DNA from: SUG1106 sp051883095
Lineage (GTDB): Bacteria; Bacillota; Clostridia; Peptostreptococcales; Anaerovoracaceae
DNA length: 49,585 bases
Assembly: GCA_051883095.1 (NCBI GenBank)
Contig: JBJETB010000058.1
Location: 1 to 49,585 of the forward strand
Direction: 5' to 3'
The notes under the pieces are model-generated. The model saw nothing but the letters and a program-made list of their open reading frames with translations, did no database searches and was not told where the DNA came from. The translations under genes were made by a program, and so were the position numbers. Of the stretch, positions 15,727 to 24,164 are shown one piece after another (positions within the stretch are counted from its first letter, which is position 1; each line of letters starts with the position of its first letter).

Positions 15727-17643
15727 ATGCTGGAATTTAACTTAGACAAAATGCTGTTTAACATACCGGCTGATGCCCACGAGAAATCAGACTTAACTAG
15801 AATATTAAAGGATCATCCGGAAGTACAGTTTGTGTCCTTCGCAGGACTGGACATAGCCGGCAACGACACCGATGAAAGAATCCCTATCAAGCTCTTTATA
15901 GATGATATGGATGATATGCTGGCTCATGGCGTGCAGACCGACGGGTCCAGTGTAAATTTACCTAAAATTGCAGAGCTGAACAATGCGAAGGTAGATATGA
16001 TACCTGACATGACAGTTAACTGGTATGTAGACTACAACTTTGACAATATAGATGTGAAGACAGGTCTGCCTGTGGGAACGCTTCGTATCCCTGCTTTCCT
16101 TATTCACAACGATACCGATGAGGTTGGTTCCAGAGTTATTCTAAGGGACTCCATAAATAAATTTGAAAAGGAACTCATGGCGCTGCTCCGGGCTCATCCA
16201 TATGTTTTTGAATACATAGACGGTGCCGACAGTGCAGACGATATCGAAGAAATCAGAATCACCAGCGCTACGGAACTGGAATTTTGGGTAAGAACACCTG
16301 ATGACAAAGCTGACAGAGAGCAGCTTTCCACTTCACAGGAACTTAAGGAACAGTACTGGAAGAGAACCTACGGCCCTGTAAGAACGGCCCTGGAAAAGAC
16401 CATAGAGATACTTGATTATTACGGTCTCGAGATGGAAATGGGTCACAAGGAGGTAGGCGGAGTCAAGTCCAAGCTTACCAGCACCGGTAATCACGACCAC
16501 ATAATGGAGCAGCTTGAAATCGACTGGAAGTTTTCCAATGCAATGCAGGTTGCAGACAATGAGAAACAGGTAAAGTACGTTGTAAGAGACGTGTTTAACC
16601 AGTTCGGTCTCAACACCACATTTATGGCTAAGCCTATAGAGGGTGTGGCCGGAAGCGGCGAGCATACACATCTGGGTGTATCTGCCAAGTTAAAGAACGG
16701 CAAGCTTGTAAACCTGTTTGCTCCGGCTGTTTTTGATGATGAATTCATGACACCGATTGGTTTCGGAGCTCTCATGGGAATACTTAAAAACTACGAAGCT
16801 ATTAATCCTTTCGTAAGCTCCAGCACTGACTCACTTAACAGACTTAAACCGGGATATGAGGCGCCTGTATGTATAGTAACGTCACTGGGACACAGTGCGT
16901 CAGAGCCTTCCAGAAACAGAACCATCCTGGTGGGTCTGGTGAGAGACCGCAAGAGTCCGATGGCTACAAGATTCGAGCTCAGAGCTCCTAACCCGAAGAG
17001 CAATACATATCTGATCCTGGCAGCATGCTACATGGCAATGCTGGACGGAATCAGGAAAGCCCTTGAGGCTGAGAAGTCGTCCAAGGAGCTTGAGGCCTCA
17101 CTTTCAAAGAAGTACGGCGAGGAAGATTTCTACCTTGAAAGGGACAGGGAATACAGAAGTGAAAAGGATGTATTCGAAGACTATACCGAAGAGGAGAGAA
17201 ACAAGTATTTCGGAGTTGCACCTGCTACAGTATGGCAGAATGTTCAGGGCCTGGTGAAATACCCTGAAAAAGTGGCTGCTATCTCGGGCGACGGTGTATT
17301 TACAGAGAAATCCCTTGAGTCATATAAGACATATATCATAAACGAGTGGAGCACAGAGCTTCATTCAAGAGAAATCCACAACTATATGGATAAGGTAAGA
17401 GAGTGCGTCAAGCTTCACGGCGAGGATGCAACCGACTATGACCTGGCTAACTGGGAAAAGATAAATGACCTTAAATACCATATCGCCAAGGACTCTCTCG
17501 ACAGAAAATCCCTGCTGACTCAGGCAAGAGAGGCGCTGGAAGCAAAAGACTACGGTCTCGCATCCGACCTGCAGATCGAGCTTCAGCAGAAGATGGAAGA
17601 GCTTCAGAATTTATATTCAATATATAAGAGAAACTTATTTTAA
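15727..17643 (+). CDS. glnA: Glutamine synthetase, long clostridial type
   Basis: This 638-aa enzyme forms glutamine from glutamate, ammonia and ATP in the cytoplasm. The start at 15727 has the strong site AGGAGGTGA. An N-terminal beta-grasp part (to about residue 110) includes the loop DDMLAHGVQTDGSSVN. The catalytic domain shows GSGEHTHLGVS, NRLKPGYEAP, RNRTILVGL and the metal/glutamate segment ATRFELRAPNPKSN. It is longer than the usual 440-470 aa GlnA because of inserts and a C-terminal helical extension of about 130 residues, a variant known in Clostridia. With GltBD (28894-34998) it completes the GS-GOGAT cycle. No adenylylation-site context can be judged. Confidence 0.9.
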   Translation: MLEFNLDKMLFNIPADAHEKSDLTRILKDHPEVQFVSFAGLDIAGNDTDERIPIKLFIDDMDDMLAHGVQTDGSSVNLPKIAELNNAKVDMIPDMTVNWYVDYNFDNIDVKTGLPVGTLRIPAFLIHNDTDEVGSRVILRDSINKFEKELMALLRAHPYVFEYIDGADSADDIEEIRITSATELEFWVRTPDDKADREQLSTSQELKEQYWKRTYGPVRTALEKTIEILDYYGLEMEMGHKEVGGVKSKLTSTGNHDHIMEQLEIDWKFSNAMQVADNEKQVKYVVRDVFNQFGLNTTFMAKPIEGVAGSGEHTHLGVSAKLKNGKLVNLFAPAVFDDEFMTPIGFGALMGILKNYEAINPFVSSSTDSLNRLKPGYEAPVCIVTSLGHSASEPSRNRTILVGLVRDRKSPMATRFELRAPNPKSNTYLILAACYMAMLDGIRKALEAEKSSKELEASLSKKYGEEDFYLERDREYRSEKDVFEDYTEEERNKYFGVAPATVWQNVQGLVKYPEKVAAISGDGVFTEKSLESYKTYIINEWSTELHSREIHNYMDKVRECVKLHGEDATDYDLANWEKINDLKYHIAKDSLDRKSLLTQAREALEAKDYGLASDLQIELQQKMEELQNLYSIYKRNLF

Positions 17644-17680
17644 ATGACCAACAAGATGGAGAAAAGAGGAAAGAAGAGAA

Positions 17681-18955
17681 ATGCTGGACATTAAGAGAAT
17701 CAGAGAAGACTATGAAAATGTCAAAGCCGGAGTAGAAAGAAGAACCAAAGGAAGCTTCGGAATTGAAAACGTTCCGCCGATGGACGAAAAGAGACGTGCA
17801 CTTCTGGCCGAAGTAGAGGCCATGAAGAACAAGCAGAATGTGGTATCCAAGGAAATTCCAAAGCTGAAGAAAGCCGGAGAGGACACCACTGCGATTATGG
17901 CGGAGATGAAAGAGCTTTCCGAAAAGATTAAAGTTCTTGATGCACAGGTATCACAGCTGGATGCAGATATCAAAGATGCACTGCTGAACATTCCTAACAT
18001 TCCTGCTGATTTCGTACAGGTAGGCGAAGATGACAGCGCCAATGTAGAGATGAGAAAGTTCAAAGAACCTACAAAGTTCGATTTTGAACCTAAGGCTCAC
18101 TGGGATATAGGCGTGGACCTGGATATTCTTGACTGGGAAAGAGCAGGAAAGATCGCGGGAACAAGATTCACAGTATATAAAGGATTAGGCGCAAGGCTTG
18201 AGAGAGCAATCATGAACTTCATGCTTGACCTTCACACTATAGATCAGGATTATACTGAAATCCTGCCGCCTTTCATGGTAAACAGGGCTGCTATGACAGG
18301 AACAGGTCAGCTTCCTAAGTTTGAGGAGGATATGTTCTATGTACCGCAGAAGGATTTCTTCCTGATTCCTACTGCAGAGGTTCCTGTAACCAATCTGCTT
18401 GCTCAGGAAATCATCCCGGAAGATCAGCTGCCTATCCACTACACCGCATACACTCCTTGCTTCAGAGCAGAAGCAGGTTCTGCAGGAAGAGACACAAGAG
18501 GCCTTATCAGACAGCATCAGTTCAACAAGGTTGAGCTGGTAAAATTCTGCAAGCCTGAGGATTCATGGGATGAATTAGAATCCCTTACTGCTGATGCTGA
18601 AGCCGTTCTGCAGCTTCTGGACATTCCGTACAGAGTGGTAAGACTTTCCACAGGGGATTTAGGATTCTCATCCGCATGCACATACGACATCGAAGTATGG
18701 ATGCCGTCCTATGGCAGATATGTAGAAATTTCATCATGCTCCAATTTCCTGGATTACCAGGCAAGAAGAGCCAACATCCGCTTCAGAAGAGAAGGCGGCA
18801 AGCCTGAATACCTTCACACATTAAACGGTTCAGGTCTGGCTATCGGACGTACAACTGCTGCAGTACTTGAAAACTACCAGCAGGCTGACGGAAGCGTGAA
18901 GATTCCTGAGGTACTGAAGAAGTACATGGGCGGTGCAGAGGTAATCACAAAGTAA
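17681..18955 (+). CDS. serS: Seryl-tRNA synthetase
   Basis: This 424-aa enzyme charges tRNA-Ser with serine. The N-terminal ~100 residues form the long helical hairpin that binds the tRNA extra arm (coiled-coil segments about 28-100). Class II motif 2 is visible as FRAEAGSAGRDTRGLIRQHQ, and motif 3 as LNGSGLAIGRTTAAVLEN. Length is standard. An A/G-rich ribosome site (AAAGAGGAAAGAAG) precedes the ATG. It follows glnA by 37 bp with no terminator or T-box leader, so it is probably co-transcribed with glnA. Confidence 0.97.
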   Translation: MLDIKRIREDYENVKAGVERRTKGSFGIENVPPMDEKRRALLAEVEAMKNKQNVVSKEIPKLKKAGEDTTAIMAEMKELSEKIKVLDAQVSQLDADIKDALLNIPNIPADFVQVGEDDSANVEMRKFKEPTKFDFEPKAHWDIGVDLDILDWERAGKIAGTRFTVYKGLGARLERAIMNFMLDLHTIDQDYTEILPPFMVNRAAMTGTGQLPKFEEDMFYVPQKDFFLIPTAEVPVTNLLAQEIIPEDQLPIHYTAYTPCFRAEAGSAGRDTRGLIRQHQFNKVELVKFCKPEDSWDELESLTADAEAVLQLLDIPYRVVRLSTGDLGFSSACTYDIEVWMPSYGRYVEISSCSNFLDYQARRANIRFRREGGKPEYLHTLNGSGLAIGRTTAAVLENYQQADGSVKIPEVLKKYMGGAEVITK

Positions 18956-19000
18956 ATTGCTGAAATTAATCGATGAAATAAACGAAGAAAGGATATTGAT

Positions 19001-19720
19001 ATGATATTTTTCAGTCCTATCATGAGTATCCTGGGAATATATGTGCTGGCAGCCGTGTTGCCGGCATTTTTCCTATTGAGATACATATACAAGATGGATA
19101 CGGTGGAAAAGGAACCGGGTTATCTGCTGTGGGCACTGCTTCTGGCGGGTGTATGGGCAGCACTTGCCTCTATCGTGCTTGAAAGCATAGGCAGTGCCAT
19201 ACTGAATTCCACTCTCAGCAGTGATGACCCGTATTATCACATAATTTTTGCTTTTCTGGTAGTAGCCGTGGTTGAAGAAGGCACCAAGCTGTTTTTCTTA
19301 AGAAGACGCTCGTGGAGAGATCCCAACTTCAACTACATGTTTGACGGAATCGTTTATTCTGTATTCGTGTCTCTGGGATTTGCAGCCTTTGAGAACATAA
19401 AATATGTGTTCAGCTACGGCCTTTCTGTGGCTCTGCCGCGTGCTCTGCTGGCTGTGCCGGGGCATCTGGGCTTTGCCGTATTTATGGGCGTATTTTACGG
19501 ACGGGCAAAACTCTGTGAAAGCCGGGGACAATCATTTGGCGCTAAAGTGAATATGATTCTTGGATATGCTGCTGCAGTTTTTCTCCACGGATTTTATGAT
19601 TCCTGCTGCATGATAGGAACCAGCCAGGCTACCACGGTTTTCGTAATATTCGTTATTGCAATGTACTTCATCGTGTTCAGTATGATAAAACGAGCCTCAA
19701 GGGAGGACAGGCCGGTGTAA
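19001..19720 (+). CDS. prsW: PrsW-family intramembrane metalloprotease
   Basis: This 239-aa integral membrane protein has about seven helices. The family signatures are present: EEG (Glu92-Glu93) in VVEEGTKL, Asp115 in FDGIVYSVF, Glu131-Asn132 in FAAFENIKY, His155 in PGHLGFA and His196 in LHGFYD. These are the proposed zinc and catalytic residues of the PrsW/CPBP-like superfamily. In Bacillus PrsW starts degradation of the anti-sigma factor RsiW; the substrate here is unknown and no sigma/anti-sigma pair lies nearby. GAAAGGATATT precedes the start. It follows serS by 45 bp. Confidence 0.85.
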   Translation: MIFFSPIMSILGIYVLAAVLPAFFLLRYIYKMDTVEKEPGYLLWALLLAGVWAALASIVLESIGSAILNSTLSSDDPYYHIIFAFLVVAVVEEGTKLFFLRRRSWRDPNFNYMFDGIVYSVFVSLGFAAFENIKYVFSYGLSVALPRALLAVPGHLGFAVFMGVFYGRAKLCESRGQSFGAKVNMILGYAAAVFLHGFYDSCCMIGTSQATTVFVIFVIAMYFIVFSMIKRASREDRPV

Positions 19721-19787
19721 CCTTTTGGTATGCAGTGTGGAGTTGTTTATATACGAAAAACGATGACAAGCACGAGGAGGAATAGAA

Positions 19788-20846
19788 ATGAGAAGAAGGC
19801 ATGTCTTGATTATACTGGCTATGGCATTGATTATGGTGCTGATGTCTGCGGCGATTTGCTTTGCACAAACGGATGAAATGGTGGAAACCTCTCAGGGACC
19901 GATGGAAAAAACGGAATTCCTGATGAAATGTTCTGCGTTTAAGTCATCATCATATGTGATTTATGATGGAAACAAAAACGAGGCGGATATGTGTACTGTC
20001 AGCTTTAACGCAGAGAAGACGGCTCAGTATGGAACCCTTTTCGGTATGAGAGGAGATATGCTGTACATAGAGATTAACGGAATTGCAGTCTTTGACATCG
20101 TACCAAAAGATGGCTATAAAGTTGAAATGGTTGAGGCATCTTTTAAAAGCATATCGAATACAGGCAAAAACGAGTATACTCTCGCAGAATGGTACATGGA
20201 TGAAAAAATCAAAATTTACTGTGATGAAGTACCTCATAACTATACCTTTAAAGCGGTGAACAGCAAACGTGGTCACGAAGACATAGGTCCCTATAACACA
20301 CTTGAACTTACGCCGGAGGAAGGCTGTTATGTTGCGGATGTGGTTGTCAACGGAGAATCAAAAGGCGCTATAAGAAGCTGGCATATCACAGAGGGAGATC
20401 ATGTCGTTGTATACTATGCTAAGATAGGGGAAACATGGCAGGAGACCCAGACACTGGACGAGAGCGGCAGGAAAGAAGAAAAGCCGTCAGAACCGGATAA
20501 GGTTCTGTCAGAAGGAAAAAACGCTGATATTATAAGCGGAATCAAAGCTACCACCATCAAAGCGAGCACTGTAAACGTTGTCGGTGGCAAAATCCGTGTT
20601 TCCTGGAAAAAATCCGCAGGATATAAGGTCGATTATTACCAGGTTTTTCGTTCCACAAAGAAAACCTCAGGTTACGGAACCAAGCCTTTCTACCAGTCAA
20701 AAACAGGAAACGTTAAAAGCTACCTGAACAGTAAATCAGTAAAAAAAGGTACCCGCTATTACTATAAAGTGCGGGGTGTCAGGATTATAGACGGAAAGAA
20801 GTATTATACCAAATGGTCGAATATAGCAAACAGAACCGCCAGATAG
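19788..20846 (+). CDS. Secreted protein with C-terminal FnIII-like domain
   Basis: This 352-aa protein begins with a signal peptide (basic RRR, hydrophobic core, probable cleavage after CFA near residue 25). The central ~220 residues have no family I recognise; a short segment (PYNTLELTPEEGCYVADVVVNG) resembles bacterial surface repeats. Residues ~247-352 form a fibronectin type III-like domain with YYQVFRSTKK, RYYYKVRG and KKYYTKWSN. Almost the same domain sits at the N-terminus of the amidohydrolase at 44285. AGGAGGAA precedes the ATG. Its last 34 bp overlap the MATE gene in another frame. It is probably a cell-surface or secreted binding protein; function unknown. Confidence 0.72.
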   Translation: MRRRHVLIILAMALIMVLMSAAICFAQTDEMVETSQGPMEKTEFLMKCSAFKSSSYVIYDGNKNEADMCTVSFNAEKTAQYGTLFGMRGDMLYIEINGIAVFDIVPKDGYKVEMVEASFKSISNTGKNEYTLAEWYMDEKIKIYCDEVPHNYTFKAVNSKRGHEDIGPYNTLELTPEEGCYVADVVVNGESKGAIRSWHITEGDHVVVYYAKIGETWQETQTLDESGRKEEKPSEPDKVLSEGKNADIISGIKATTIKASTVNVVGGKIRVSWKKSAGYKVDYYQVFRSTKKTSGYGTKPFYQSKTGNVKSYLNSKSVKKGTRYYYKVRGVRIIDGKKYYTKWSNIANRTAR

Positions 20847-22225
20847 GAAGCATTCTTGTAGGCGACAGGAAATTTTACAGGCGGGTACTGCTGGTGGCAG
20901 TACCCATTATGATACAGAACGGAATTACTAATTTCGTCAGCATGCTGGATAACATAATGGTTGGACAGATAGGTACTGAGCCCATGTCGGGAGTTGCCAT
21001 CGTCAACCAGTTCATGTTTGTTTTTTTCATATGCCTCATCGGGGCTACAGCAGGTGCAGGTATAATGGGCGCCCAGTACTACGGCAGCGGCAACAATGAT
21101 GGAGTACGGAACGCTTTCAGGTTCAAGATTCTGAGCTGTATGGCCATAACTGCTGTATGCATGCTTGTACTGATGAACTTCGGCGACAGCCTGATTTCGG
21201 CTTTTCTTCACGAAGGTGAAAGTGGCAGCCTGGATGCGACTCTGGAGTACGGCAGACAGTATATGCGTGTGATGTACATAGGCATGATACCTTTTGCACT
21301 GACGCAGGCATATTCCAGCACACTGAGAGAAACAGGACAGACAGTGGTGCCTATGGTTGCAGGGGTTTCCGCAGTATGTGTAAACCTGTTTTTTAACTAT
21401 GTTCTCATATTCGGAAAGTTCGGTGCGCCGGCTCTCGGGGTAGTAGGCGCTGCAGCGGCGACTACGCTTTCAAGATTCGTTGAACTGGCCCTGGTTGCCG
21501 GATGGGCTCATAAAAATACAGCGAAGAATCCGTTTATTGCAGGGGTATACAGCAGTTTCAGAATTCCAAAGGCTGTCACAGCCAGGATTTTTAAGGTGGG
21601 TGCTCCTTTGCTGGTAAACGAGGTTCTCTGGGCTCTGGGGGTTTCTGTGCTGGCGCAGTGTTATTCGGTGCGCGGGCTGGACGTGGTGGCAGCGGTCAAC
21701 ATTGCCAACACGCTGAGCAATGTGTTCAACGTAGTGTTCATTTCTATGGGAAATGCTACAGGCATCATAATAGGACAGATACTTGGTGCCGGAGATCTGA
21801 AGAGGGCCAGAGAAGAAGATACCAGGCTTATTGCATTCTCTGTGTTCTGCTGCATAATTACAGGGCTGGCCATGTTCAGCATAGCAGCTCTCTTTCCGCA
21901 GATATATAACACGACGGAAACGGTTCGGGACCTTGCGGCATCATTCATACGAATAGTGGGACTGTGTATGCCGATTTACGGCTTTGTAAACGCAGCCTAT
22001 TTCACACTCAGATCAGGCGGCAAAACCCTTATAACATTCCTCTTTGACAGTGGATTCATGTGGTCATTTGCCATACCAATAGTGTTCTGCCTGAGCCGCT
22101 TTACGGCCTTGCCTATAGTTCCCATTTATCTTATATCCCAGCTTACGGATTTCGTAAAGTGCATTATAGGCTTCGTGCTGGTAAAGAGAGGCTCGTGGTT
22201 GCACAACATGGCCGTGGAAGAATAG
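20813..22225 (+). CDS. MATE-family multidrug/cation antiporter
   Basis: This 470-aa protein has about 12 transmembrane helices and MATE hallmarks: PIMIQNGITNFVSMLDNIMVG at the first helix, GAAAATTLSRFVE at the end of the first half, and PLLVNEVLWALG at the start of the second. Members export drugs or metabolites in exchange for Na+ or H+. The only ATG that keeps helix 1 is 20813, inside the 3' end of the upstream gene, with a weak ribosome site, so translation is probably coupled to that gene. A convergent TetR gene follows at 22248 and could regulate it, although that TetR also faces the ornithine cyclodeaminase operon. Confidence 0.85.
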   Translation: MVEYSKQNRQIGSILVGDRKFYRRVLLVAVPIMIQNGITNFVSMLDNIMVGQIGTEPMSGVAIVNQFMFVFFICLIGATAGAGIMGAQYYGSGNNDGVRNAFRFKILSCMAITAVCMLVLMNFGDSLISAFLHEGESGSLDATLEYGRQYMRVMYIGMIPFALTQAYSSTLRETGQTVVPMVAGVSAVCVNLFFNYVLIFGKFGAPALGVVGAAAATTLSRFVELALVAGWAHKNTAKNPFIAGVYSSFRIPKAVTARIFKVGAPLLVNEVLWALGVSVLAQCYSVRGLDVVAAVNIANTLSNVFNVVFISMGNATGIIIGQILGAGDLKRAREEDTRLIAFSVFCCIITGLAMFSIAALFPQIYNTTETVRDLAASFIRIVGLCMPIYGFVNAAYFTLRSGGKTLITFLFDSGFMWSFAIPIVFCLSRFTALPIVPIYLISQLTDFVKCIIGFVLVKRGSWLHNMAVEE

Positions 22226-22247
22226 AAGAATGGCTTCTGGAATACGG

Positions 22248-22832
22248 TTATCTGCACAAACCCTCTAAAAACAACGGCAGCATTGTGGCTGAGTACTGAC
22301 ACAGTGAATAATCGCCGTTGCATATACACCAATCGTACATAAGGCCGCGCTCAAACATGGCGTAGGCCTTTGTTATGTCATTGACTGAAAGATTCTCTTT
22401 GAAATAACCCTGCTCCTGACCTTCGATGGTAATCTGACGCAGAAGCTTGTAGTAGGTGCGGTTGGTGTTGAGAAGGTGACGTTCACCTTTGGTTATGAGC
22501 TGGGACGAAAACAGCTGACATAGCAGGTCCACGGAAACTGTGTTTTCAATCATTCCGAATAGTTCCTGATTGAGGAAAATCAGCTTCTCTATAGGTGACA
22601 GACTCATATCCATGGTTTCCATGAGCTCCTCGTACTTCTCGTCAAACAGATATGAAAGAGAGCTGAGCAGCGCATCTTTTCCCTCAAAATAATGATAGAA
22701 TGAGCCTCGTGAAGTGCCGGAGGCTTCTACTATCTCATCTATTGTAGTGTCGTCATAGCCCTGACGGTAAAAAAGCTGCCATGCGGCGGAGACGATTTTG
22801 CCCTTGGTATTCCTTGAATTCTTCTTTTTCAT
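22248..22832 (-). CDS. TetR/AcrR-family transcriptional regulator
   Basis: This 194-aa protein has a canonical TetR DNA-binding domain. The HTH lies at about residues 28-50 (TTIDEIVEASGTSRGSFYHYF), followed by GKDALL. GGGAG precedes the minus-strand ATG at 22832. Its gene is convergent with the MATE gene and divergent from the ornithine cyclodeaminase/PutP pair. The 155 bp between the divergent genes carry a repeated ACAGA-type motif (22890-22989) that is the likely operator. It probably represses itself and the divergent operon. The ligand could be ornithine, proline or an unrelated compound; unknown. Confidence 0.82.
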   Translation of the reverse strand: MKKKNSRNTKGKIVSAAWQLFYRQGYDDTTIDEIVEASGTSRGSFYHYFEGKDALLSSLSYLFDEKYEELMETMDMSLSPIEKLIFLNQELFGMIENTVSVDLLCQLFSSQLITKGERHLLNTNRTYYKLLRQITIEGQEQGYFKENLSVNDITKAYAMFERGLMYDWCICNGDYSLCQYSATMLPLFLEGLCR

Positions 22833-22889
22833 GACATTTCTCCCGAAACTTTTTAAAAAAAATTTTTTGTGTTATTTTTTATACATTTT

Positions 22890-23019
22890 AAAGTACAGAA
22901 TTAAGTTTACTATAAAAATGTTTATATTTCAATAGATTTATGAATTATTATTCTGTTTAATATCTAAAAAAGTACAGACTTAATTCTGTGTTTCGTTCTA
23001 GTTTAATATATGGTACAAT
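22890..23019. promoter_or_regulatory. Repeated operator-like sites and promoter of the OCD/PutP operon
   Basis: AAAGTACAGAATTAA (22890-22904) and AAAGTACAGACTTAA (22969-22983) are direct repeats with one difference. The right copy extends into ACAGACTTAATTCTGT (22974-22989), a palindrome with one mismatch. TACAAT (23014-23019) is a good -10 box for the gene starting at 23054, with only a weak -35 (TTTCGT, 22991-22996) adjacent to the palindrome. This fits binding of the divergent TetR protein over the promoter. Confidence 0.6.
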
Positions 23020-23053
23020 GGCAGAGTCAAAAAAGAAAAGAGGTAATGCTAGA

Positions 23054-24151
23054 ATGAGTTTTAAAATGGCTAAATACAAGGAACCTGATTTTACGCAGGA
23101 AAAATTCGTGAATGCACCGGATGCTATGCTGATGACAGCACCCCACGCCAAGGCGGCGCCCAAGGGCTTTCATGCAACTTCTATTTTTCCTGAGTACTTC
23201 AAGATAGATGGAAAGTGGCACCTGGCAGAGGACAGCAGAATGGATGCTGTGCCTGTATGGGACGGAGAAAAAATCAGAGTCGTGGAATTCAGAAATATAA
23301 AGGAAAACGACAGGATTGTGGTAGGCAGAACCGAGGATGCCAGCGAAGGCATATATGTTCATGACGACTGCTGGACCAGGGAAGGCGAAGAGGATGCCAA
23401 GAACACCTTTGCTTTCCGCCAGAGCAGAAGCAGGGAAACATCCTTTACTCAGGATTACAAGGATCTGATAGAACTTCTCAAGTATGAAAAGGAAAACGAC
23501 GGTTATGTGGTATGGGTTCTGGGACCTGCCTGCAGCTTCGATGTGGAGGCAAGAAGAGTGATGGAACAGCTCATCGCTCATGGTTACTGTCAGGCTCTGC
23601 TGGCAGGAAACGCCCTGGCAACCCACGATCTGGAAGGCGGCTTTCTCGGAACGGCCCTGGGATGTGACATAGTTAATCAGAAACTTCACTTCAACGGCCA
23701 CTACAACCACCTGGATACAATAAATGCAATAAACACGTACGGCTCCATCCCTGCATTTATAGAGGGAGAGGGCATAAACAGCGGTATAATTTACAGCTGT
23801 GTGAAGAACAACGTGCCTTTTGTGCTTAACGGGTCAATACGTGATGACGGTCCGCTGCCTGAGGTTTATGAAAACAACTATGTGGGACAGGACACCATCC
23901 GTTCCCACGTGAGAAAGGCGACAACGGTAATCGGAATGGCAACTGTGCTCCATACGATTGCCACAGGAAATATGACACCGACATACAGAGTTCTGAAGGA
24001 CGGAACCATCAGACCGGTATATTTTTATATGGTAGATACATCAGAATTTGCAGCAAACAAGCTGGGCGACAGAGGAAGTCTGTCGGCCAAAGGTATAGTC
24101 ACCAATGTACAGGATTTTATGAGAAACCTGAGCGCGGGACTGAACCTTTAG
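23054..24151 (+). CDS. Archaeal-type ornithine cyclodeaminase homologue (TIGR00300/ArgZ-C family)
   Basis: This 365-aa protein belongs to the TIGR00300 group (LOR/SDH conserved region). That group includes archaeal-type ornithine cyclodeaminases and the C-terminal half of cyanobacterial AgrE/ArgZ. The N-terminal ~110 residues carry the family start MLMTAPHAKAAPKGFHATS. A Rossmann-like part follows with VVWVLGPACSFD, ALLAGNALATHDLEG and the signature LNGSIRDDGPLPEV. The expected reaction is L-ornithine to L-proline plus ammonia with bound NAD+. The start is set by AGAGGTAA 7-9 nt before ATG 23054 and by the -10 box at 23014. The proline symporter homologue follows 13 bp later, which supports a link to proline. 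Activity is by family only. Confidence 0.8.
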   Translation: MSFKMAKYKEPDFTQEKFVNAPDAMLMTAPHAKAAPKGFHATSIFPEYFKIDGKWHLAEDSRMDAVPVWDGEKIRVVEFRNIKENDRIVVGRTEDASEGIYVHDDCWTREGEEDAKNTFAFRQSRSRETSFTQDYKDLIELLKYEKENDGYVVWVLGPACSFDVEARRVMEQLIAHGYCQALLAGNALATHDLEGGFLGTALGCDIVNQKLHFNGHYNHLDTINAINTYGSIPAFIEGEGINSGIIYSCVKNNVPFVLNGSIRDDGPLPEVYENNYVGQDTIRSHVRKATTVIGMATVLHTIATGNMTPTYRVLKDGTIRPVYFYMVDTSEFAANKLGDRGSLSAKGIVTNVQDFMRNLSAGLNL

Positions 24152-24164
24152 AAAGGAGACAAGG

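Noticed and set aside
17644..17680. T-box leader before serS
   Set aside because: The gap is 37 bp, far too short, and contains no T-box sequence.
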